The notes under the pieces were generated by a model. That model worked only from the letters and a program-made list of their open reading frames with translations, had not been told where the DNA came from and searched no databases. The position numbers and the translations under genes were made by a program. Of a stretch of 64,000 bases of DNA, positions 57,138-64,000 are shown one piece after another. The stretch's first letter is position 1, and each line of letters begins with the position of its first letter. The stretch is taken from positions 4,273,006-4,337,005 of the forward strand of contig NC_092027.1 in assembly GCF_042242105.1 (NCBI RefSeq), given 5' to 3'. Source of the DNA: Pempheris klunzingeri. Its lineage: Eukaryota; Chordata; Actinopteri; Acropomatiformes; Pempheridae.

Positions 57138-57690
57138 GGGCTGGCTCAGGCCTTAGACCAGCCCCTAGTTATGCTGCTATAGGCTCAGACTGCCGGGGGA
57201 CTCCTATGGTGCACTGAGCTCCTCTATTCTCTCTCCTCCTCTTCCTCTTCCTCTCCATCGTTATGCCTCATGTCAGCCAAATGTCTGCCTCTAACTTGCT
57301 ATCTTCCCCGGAGCCTTTCTGTGCTTTCTCATCTCTCAGGTTCCTGTGGTTCCTATGGATCCTGGTCCTGGTCCCGCTGATGTGGTTCTCCACCAGCCAA
57401 TGGATGTGCGTCTGTCCAAGGCTACAGCCTGTCTGTCCTTGGGAGCTGGATCTCTCCTTCACTGTGGTGCTCCCGGTGGTTTCTCTTTTCCCACTGGGTT
57501 TTTTGAGTTTTTCCTTCCCGAAGAAGGAGGGTCATAAAGGGCAGGTGATGCCTCGGACTGATCCATCGGCCTCATCAACTGCTGGACTCTTTATTAGATT
57601 GTTTGTTCGCTTACACTTCTTGTTTATTTCAGTGAACTTTGTAAAGCACTATGAGATTTTCTTTCTTGTTGACTGACTGATCATTCCAGC

Positions 57691-57709
57691 TGTAAATGTG
57701 AGTAATATA

Positions 57710-57752
<43 letters not shown>

Positions 57753-58726
57753 ACACATACACACACATACACACACACACACTCTGCCACACAAACACAG
57801 AAGCTTTCAGGTTTGCACCAAACCACAAACAAAGACAGGAGGCACTTTTTTTACTGCAAGCATATTTTTTAATACAAAAACAGAACAAAAAATTGTTTAT
57901 AATTTTAGTTTTTTTGTTTTACTTTTACACAATTGACTCCTAGTAACACCCCGCCCTCCCTCCATGTTCTCGTCATCACACTGAGAGTAGCACAGCATCA
58001 AAAGGTGGCGGACTCGTCTCCTGTGCCCCGAATCCCCTCAGAGACACAATAAATAAATAAAAATCACCTTAAGATGTCTTCTTTCTTACTGTAATTTCAT
58101 TAGTTTTTCATAAACTTCATCTCTTACACGGAGATAACACAGAGACAACTCGGCCCCGTCAGCAACGGGACATTTGAAAAAAAGCCTAGAGGAGGAGACG
58201 CCGGGGGAGGGACGTGAGGGAGGAAACCTGCTCTCATTGGTCCGCTCTGCCCAGGGTCTCCTGTCATTCATATCTGTAGTTCTCTCTACACATGAAGGGC
58301 AAACCCCTTTGGTCATGGTCTGGGAATTGTAGTCATTAGCAAAAGAGAAAAATGAACAAACAAGGCTGCCACTAGAATCAGGGACCTAGTGAATAATGTT
58401 ACAACGAAGTAGAAACACACTTTACACTCAAATAAAGTCAAAGAGCGGAGCGGACATTTGACATTTCCTTGGTACAAAAGTCACAATTTCTTTAACCATA
58501 ATACTAAATCACTCTCCGCCACTGGTGATATGACATGAAACTGAAAAATAAATAGATTTTTCTTTCAAGCTAGATAACAAAAGTACAACTGGATTATAAA
58601 TTAACCAGAAAACAACGAGGAGAAAAACAAAATGACATTCGCAAATTAAAATTTTTGCATACAGTGACTCAAGTCGATGACCTCTATCGTTTCCTGTAAC
58701 AATGACACACACCGCCTTGTACGTGC

Positions 58727-58763
<37 letters not shown>

Positions 58764-59186
58764 AGAGTGTGTGTGCGCTGCTGGGTTGCTAAGGGCAACA
58801 CAGTGTGGACTATTAAGGTGAAACTGCAGAGGAAGAGACAATTAGTGCATGCTGGTTGTCGAAACTCCGCAAACACGGTCATGAACATCTGGTTAGGTTA
58901 CACATGTCGTTTATTGTCAGTGATGTGCTGTTAGTTGTGTGTGCGTGTGTCACCGTAAAAATAGTCCTCTCTATTGCCGGTTTGTGATTTCTGTGTGTTG
59001 GATTGTTACACCGGCATGTGACAAAACCACACCGCCCTTTGCTGAAATGCACACACAAGGCTGATCTTAACGTTCCAGCGGTCGGGAGGAGCTGCTCTGC
59101 GGTGTTTCAGTGTGTAAGTGTTTGCCCTCAGCTGCAGCAGCACCGCCACCGTCACCACCACCGATCCTCTCAGTCTGAGGTTAGCC

Positions 59187-59224
<38 letters not shown>

Positions 59225-59973
59225 AGACAGTGATCCCCGCCTCCTGAGCTCTCCGCACTTGGTGTCTGATTCTGCAGATCTGCTGAGGTGACGGTTTTCC
59301 TCGCCAGCCAGTCCGGAGGAAGCGACATGGCAGTCGTTGCATATTTTCGTTTTAAGCTCATCGTTGAGGCATCTGGCCCACAAGCCAAAATAATAACCCG
59401 CAATTCTTTCTTTCTTTTTTTTTTTTTCCTGAATGTCATCTGAGCTTTTTTTTGTGTGTTTTTTGTTTGTGCAGTCGTGGTGGTGGTGCGTCCCGCTCCC
59501 TACTGTGTTCATGTGTGTGTGTGTGTGTGTGTGTGAAGCAGTTTACAGACTCTGTAGCTCTGTCTGACCAGGACAGAAGAGTGTAACACAAAGTAAGGCA
59601 GCATCACGTCAAGTCCGTCGGTGTTTTGGTTCCAGAGGGGGAACTTTTTCAGAGACGAAGCAGGAGACTGGAAGGCAAAATGGGGTCTCGTCTTAAAGGG
59701 GAAAAGTCAGTTTGGACCCCGCAGACTCTGGCCTGGGACTCCCAGACCAGAACGCTACTCCTCATGTTTTCAGTCCGTTTATGAGACCGGGGAAAGAGTG
59801 AGAAGGACTCATCCATCTCCTTCTTTACCCTGGAAAACGTCTGTCGTAGTGCACTAATTCTACACGAGCCCTATGGATGGCCTTCAGGTTGAAGAGCTGG
59901 TGCACCCAAGATAGCGGCCCACCCTCTGTGAAAGGGGGCCGACGGTTCTTCTCTAGTTTCTCTGTGGGTCGTG
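57691..59973 (-). other. macf1: Probable macf1 3' UTR and LINE flank
   Basis: No coding exon. (CA)n at 57714-57781, (GT)n at 58731-58760, 59189-59221 and 59512-59534. On the macf1 strand an ATTAAA hexamer lies at 57873-57868, followed by the GT-rich strand of the 57714-57781 microsatellite. That is a plausible poly(A) signal plus GU-rich element for a 3' UTR of about 2.1 kb. An AATAAA near 58909-58914 on the minus strand is an earlier candidate. Confidence 0.45.
57714..57781 (+). repeat. (CA)n microsatellite at LINE 3' flank
   Basis: A CA dinucleotide run with TA interruptions, starting shortly after the LINE 3' end. Confidence 0.95.
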
Positions 59974-62537
59974 TTATTTCCTGGCGGACCCCGAGGTCTT
60001 TGGGCTGGGGGCCTTTTTGGAGATGGTGGGGATCTTGGAGGGTTTGGCCCCGCTGCCGGGTCGTCGTGGGGTGTCCGAGGTGTCGGAGCAGACGGAGCGA
60101 CTGTCCTGTAGCTCTGATGCGTCCGAGGCATCGCTGCCGCGGCGACTGCTGGCTCTGCTGCCCGCCCGGCTGCCGGCTCGGCTGGCCGGACCGCTGGCGG
60201 TGGATGCCCCTCGCTTCGGATCTAACAGGGAGACGGACCAGAGGGAAGAGGAGAGGAAATAGCTTGAGTGCAAACAATTTGCTAAATATGTCTTTTTAAT
60301 CAAACGCAGAGCATTTGTTTTTACTCCATTATGTTCATGTGCTTATTATGCCAAACTGCTGGAATTCATCACTAGTGGAGGACTGGCACCGGATGGAAAG
60401 GAGTGGCTGATATGAGAGAGTGAATTTATTAGCAAAGTGGTAGAAAAATTGTCTGATCAAATAACTGGTTGAAGAAAAAGTAAAAAATTTCAGTCGACCA
60501 AGATTTTCTTTGGATGACTAAAGCCTGAAAATCCCATCTCGACTTAAACTTGTTCATGTTCAGGCCACGCTGGCTGCAGGGCTGTTTGGATGTTAATGCG
60601 AGTCTGTCAGTCCACTAATTCACACTGAAATATCTGAACAACCATCTCATGAACTTTTTAAAAGACACTCATGGTCCCCAGAGGATGAATCCTATTGATT
60701 TTGGTGAATGTATGTTCCACTGGCACCATGAGGACGTAACTTTTCATCCAGCACCATCTGATCTAATATGTATGTTCATACCTGCATAACTAATGACACT
60801 TGACACTACTTAACAAATCATACTGATGTTAGCATCCTGCTCAGAGCACCACCAACTACTGAGCTCCTCGGACGCCTGCACACTCTTAGTCTTGTTTCAT
60901 GGGACACAGAATTCTCTAAATAAGTGAAAAACTAATTTTTATTTTCCTCTGATGTTCAGTGAACATTAAACTGGTCCACAGTGCAGACGTGACCGCCGTC
61001 TCACCGGTTCGTCCTGGTTTGCTGGCGTGCGTCGTTCCTCCGTTCTCCCCCGTTAAGGAGCCGCGACTCGAGTGGAACGTCGGCCTCTTGAGTTTGGAGC
61101 CCGACGTCGCCCCCTGCAGGAGCGCACAGGAAGACATCAGCCGAGGGCAACTAGACTGTGGAGGTGAACTCCTGCTACTTACTGATGCATCGTTTTATTA
61201 CACATCAGTGTTTCAGACTCTACATGAAAATATTACTCCTTCAACAAACAGCACATCACACACACACACACAGACACTGGACACAAAGAGACCTACAAAC
61301 AAACAACAAATAAAAAACTATACACACAAATAAACAAACAGCTTTAATTGATTACGATCAGAAATTGTTGCCGGTTCATTTTCTGTCAGTCAACTAATCA
61401 GATCAATCATTTGTTCTGTGTTAAACAGGTAGTGAGGAGTGTTAAATTGTTCCACGTGTGTAAATAATCTTCAAAATCAAAATCAAAATCTTTCAGGTTT
61501 TATTTCGATCAGATCGTGTTTATTGATCTTCAGATGTTCTCGACCCCGAGGAGATGACGTGATCTTTAACTCAAACATGGAACTCACTTAAACTTTGAGT
61601 TTTCACTGGCGGCAGCAGAAGTGTGTTTTTGAGCGTGGTGGTGTGTGTGAGCACCCGAGAGTGTGCGTTAGTGCATCAGCGCGTTCAGTGGGGTGGTGTG
61701 GGGGGGTCGGGTGGGGGAGGGAGGTGGGTGGGTGGTTTGGGTGAGTGTGTTACCTCGTGCCCAGGAGTGGTGTGGCTGTAAACGAGATCTGGGCAGCAGT
61801 GGCACTTGGTTGGCGTTGGAGTTTTACTGTGCGCCAGCCAGGGCTTGGCATAGTCACGGGAATGAGTGTGGGAGGACTGAAGGGAGGAAGGGAAGGACGG
61901 AGGGAAGGAAGGGAAGGGCGGAGGAGGAGGAGGAGGAGGAGGAGGAGGAGGAGAGCGAAGCAGCAAAAGAAAGGAGCAAATGAAAGAGGGAGGCAGTTAT
62001 GGAGGGAAGGGAAGGGAGGGAGCGGTTGGATAGCGAGGAAGTGCAGCGCAGTGTGTTTTTGTGTAAGAGCAGATGATTTTATTCATTTATTTTTTTAAAC
62101 AGAGGACCAAACAAAGCAGGGAGGACATTTTTGAAGCAAGGTTAGCAGGGTTTGAATGACAGGAACGAGGGGAAAAGGCAAAAAGATGACAGACAAAACA
62201 AAGAAACAAGAACAAAAAAAATATATAATTTCACAGTTAAGGATGTGATGATTGTTTCACAACAACAGGAAGATGACAACAAGTGAACAATGTGCAACAG
62301 AAAGGCATAAAAACATCCGTACACGCAGATTAAGTCACAGATTTACTCTCACACACAAACAACAGGGACAGTTTCACACAGTCATCAGAGGACAAACAGG
62401 CTGACGAATGGATCACTGACATCAGATGATGACGACACTAATGAGACACCAACAGGTCACTGATAAACAGTGTCGATGCTCCTATTTGACATCACTGCCT
62501 CTAACGTACCACAGAGGAAGAGTGTGATAGAGGTCAG

Positions 62538-62590
<53 letters not shown>

Positions 62591-63316
62591 TGTGTGTGTG
62601 CTCTTATGCTACGGTCTTTTTTAAGCGCCTCCTCTCTCTGCTTTGTTTGTTATAGCTGCTACAGCTTCCCCCACTGAGAGGGAAATACAGATGATTATTT
62701 TCACCTACAGTGTGTTATATTCTGTGATTTAGGAGAAACCAAACCACACTGTGAGTTTATAACATTAAAAGATTTATTATTGTACTCCTGTAACAGTGTC
62801 GGACTCATGATGGACAGAGTTTGTGTAAAGAGTCTCGTTTTCTTTTATTTTGTTGGATTTGAACTGTGTTTTATCAGCAAATATATGAAGCCTCTGTTTT
62901 TTTAAATGCAGCACTACAATTCCTGTCATTGATGCAGTGTGGTCAGTGTACATAAAGCAAAGATTCGTCATTGTGTGATGAAAAAATAAAAACCTAAAAT
63001 GACTTTAATTCAAGATTTTTAAACCAATAAAATGAGATCTTAACTCTAAAATTATTGTTTAGACACCTGAGTGTTAAAATACTGACTGCAGCTCTTACCC
63101 TGGATGATGCGGAGGCTGTCGGTGTGGCCGGGGTGGAGGGAGCAGAGGGGAGGGAGGCGCCGCTGTGGGAGGCCGAGGAGGAGGAGCGGGTGGGTGAGGC
63201 GTTGCGGGAGCCCGGTTTGGAGCGTCGACCCCGGGAGCGGAAGGCGGCCAGACCCTGAGACGCTCCTTCAGGGAGGATGAACTTCTCCCTCAGCTCCAGG
63301 TTGGTGCGACCGCGAG
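59974..63316 (-). CDS. macf1: Microtubule-actin crosslinking factor 1, last four coding exons (5' part outside window)
   Basis: MACF1 is a giant spectraplakin linking actin to microtubules. Only its C-terminal tail is here. Exons in transcript order: 63316-63099 (218 nt), 61876-61754 (123 nt, possible cassette), 61113-61005 (109 nt), 60221-59974 (TAA). Phases fit: 2/0, 0/0, 0/1, then 2 to stop. The first exon encodes [20 protein letters not shown], directly after the GAS2-related microtubule-binding domain, then [17 protein letters not shown]. The third encodes [20 protein letters not shown], as in MACF1 rather than dystonin. The last encodes the [20 protein letters not shown] repeat and [11 protein letters not shown], with the SKIP (SxIP) EB1-binding motif for microtubule plus ends. 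Many Ser-Pro/Arg-Ser sites are potential GSK3/CDK targets. Order and orientation with bmp8a match human 1p34. No GAS2-related domain exon is present up to 64000. Confidence 0.93.
61754..61876 (-). CDS. macf1: Candidate cassette exon of macf1 (41 codons)
   Basis: On the minus strand a pyrimidine-rich acceptor ends CCCTTCAG at 61877 and a donor GTAACA starts at 61753. The 123-nt interval is open in the macf1 frame (phase 0 at both ends) and encodes [20 protein letters not shown], then [16 protein letters not shown] do not recall it in canonical human MACF1, so it may be alternatively spliced. Confidence 0.6.
61918..61955 (+). repeat. (GGA)n tract upstream of macf1 cassette exon
   Basis: About 11 GGA units, reading (TCC)n on the macf1 strand about 40 nt before the acceptor of the 123-nt exon. 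It adds to a very long polypyrimidine tract. A similar GGA tract lies at 63336-63365 before the next exon upstream. Confidence 0.9.
62536..62600 (+). repeat. (GT)n microsatellite in macf1 intron
   Basis: A GT dinucleotide run with two single-base interruptions, between the exons at 63099 and 61876. Confidence 0.95.
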
Positions 63317-63414
63317 CTGAAGACAGACAGAGGAAGAGGAGGAGGAGGAGGAGGAGGAGGAGGAGGGAAACGACATAATGAGTGAGTCTGATGGAGTCTG
63401 CTCACAGTTCTCCT

Positions 63415-63428
63415 CCAGCAGGGGGCGG
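63415..63428 (+). promoter_or_regulatory. CTCF-like motif in macf1 intron
   Basis: CCAGCAGGGGGCGG matches the CTCF core CCASYAGRKGGCRS at all 14 positions by eye. Occupancy is unknown. Confidence 0.5.
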
Positions 63429-63903
63429 CAGAGGCAGCGAGCAGGGTGAGGGAGAGAGTCAGTGCTTCCTTGGCTGCAGACACCAGGAGTCCGTGCATGT
63501 TTGATCTGAGAGTGCACGTGAGCAGTGCGGGCGTTTGGAGTTTGGGTGGGGGAGGGGGGGGGGTGGTTCAGGGGTTCAGGAAGTCGTAAGTGCACTTTGG
63601 TTGAGTAGTTTTCGAGGGGAGGGGAGAGGAGGGGGGTGAGTGAGTGTGTTTGGCTTGAGTGCAAAACTTTCAATTAATTAATCAAGTCGATACGCAACGA
63701 AAGTCAGCAGGTTGTCCAGTTAGTGGACGTGTTTTGGAGACACGCTGTCATCACCGCAGACAAATTCATCAACCAGCTCCACCGGCCACTGCTCTCACTT
63801 CATGTCTCCTTGTTCGTGGCCAGACAAAACATGTTCTGCTCCACAGAGAGATTCCCAACAAGAGAGAGTTTAAAAACTGCCAACAGAGTGCTGATTGTAT
63901 CTT

Positions 63904-63965
63904 TAAATGAATAATTCGACATTTTGGGAATTCATCTTTTATATTTTCCTTCTGAGAATTAAAGC
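63904..63965. repeat. Fragment of percomorph interspersed repeat
   Basis: AATGAATAATTCGACATTTTGGGAATTC followed by CTTCTGAGAATTAAA resembles the start of the family seen at 48975-49315. Only the 5' part is present. Confidence 0.45.
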
Positions 63966-64000
63966 TCTCTGACACTGTGACTGGCCAAGAAACAGCTCAG

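Larger units (their letters stand above)
53822..57690 (+). mobile_element. 5'-truncated, frameshifted L2/CR1-type LINE retrotransposon
   Basis: In order: remnant SGNH/esterase-like domain of the first ORF product, 53830-54066 ([28 protein letters not shown] with the conserved D-G-x-H-P); apurinic-type endonuclease, about 54262-54960 (VIIVGDFNIH; ILSDHYLITFDF); reverse transcriptase, about 55451-56430 ([60 protein letters not shown]); and the C-terminal region to 57137 (SRLDYCNSLLSGCP, LHWLPVKSRIEFK, WNLLPVWVR). The residue pattern is that of fish L2/Maui elements. The copy is dead: the frame changes near 54441, 54985, 55345 and 56430, and the 5' end is missing. The 3' UTR (57138-57690) ends near a GTAAAGCACTATGAGATTTT tail. 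It lies antisense to bmp8a and macf1. Confidence 0.9.
63317..64000 (-). other. macf1 intron at right window edge
   Basis: No coding exon was recognised. It contains a (GGA)n tract at 63336-63365, a CTCF-like motif at 63415-63428, G-rich stretches near 63546-63640, and a repeat fragment from about 63904. Confidence 0.6.

Noticed and set aside
57263..57676. 137-codon open frame after the LINE
   Set aside because: It lies in the LINE 3' UTR and shows no domain. It is a chance frame.
61693..62098. Glu/Arg-rich plus-strand open frames opposite macf1
   Set aside because: They arise from the (GGA)n tract and are antisense to the macf1 cassette exon.

Overview
The window is nuclear DNA from a vertebrate, almost certainly a spiny-rayed teleost fish. 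The genes are split into many short exons with GT-AG introns and correct phases, their proteins are close to human orthologues, and the intergenic and intronic DNA carries long (CA/GT)n tracts and interspersed repeats typical of percomorph fish. It is not prokaryotic: there are no operons, ribosome binding sites or CRISPR arrays. Most long open frames are shadows of exons or of CA/GT repeats.

Layout: (1) 2412-13190, + strand, the last 17 coding exons of cic (Capicua HMG-box repressor); the 5' exons lie left of the window. (2) 17449-28514, + strand, a complete 11-exon gsk3a (glycogen synthase kinase 3 alpha), followed by a probable long 3' UTR. (3) About 35.4-38.7 kb, + strand, znf706 (small C2H2 zinc-finger protein) with a noncoding first exon and a probable 3' UTR intron. 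(4) 40542-50171, - strand, a complete 7-exon bmp8a-like TGF-beta ligand. (5) 53.8-57.7 kb, + strand, a 5'-truncated and frameshifted L2/CR1-type LINE. (6) 59974-63316, - strand, the last four coding exons of macf1 (spectraplakin C-terminus with the EB1-binding SKIP motif); the rest lies right of the window.

The cic/gsk3a pair matches human 19q13.2, although ERF, which lies between them in human, is absent here. The macf1 then bmp8a order and orientation matches human 1p34. znf706 (human 8q) sits between these two blocks. The 34.8-35.4 kb interval upstream of znf706 is therefore a junction between ancestral neighbourhoods. It holds an unusual array of nested inverted and 51-bp tandem repeats flanked by two divergent CTCF-like motifs.

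The genes do not form a pathway cluster, although GSK3 and BMP signalling, Capicua (an ERK-regulated repressor) and MACF1 (a reported GSK3 substrate in the literature) touch common signalling networks. I see no obviously new gene system. The most useful leads are the 35.1-35.35 kb foldback/tandem array, a 193-bp element with 45-bp inverted arms in znf706 intron 2, two perfect intronic hairpins in bmp8a, a 123-bp symmetric cassette exon in macf1, a cluster of SUMO-consensus sites in cic, and small gene-structure changes (an extra intron in gsk3a and an in-frame 102-nt intron in cic).
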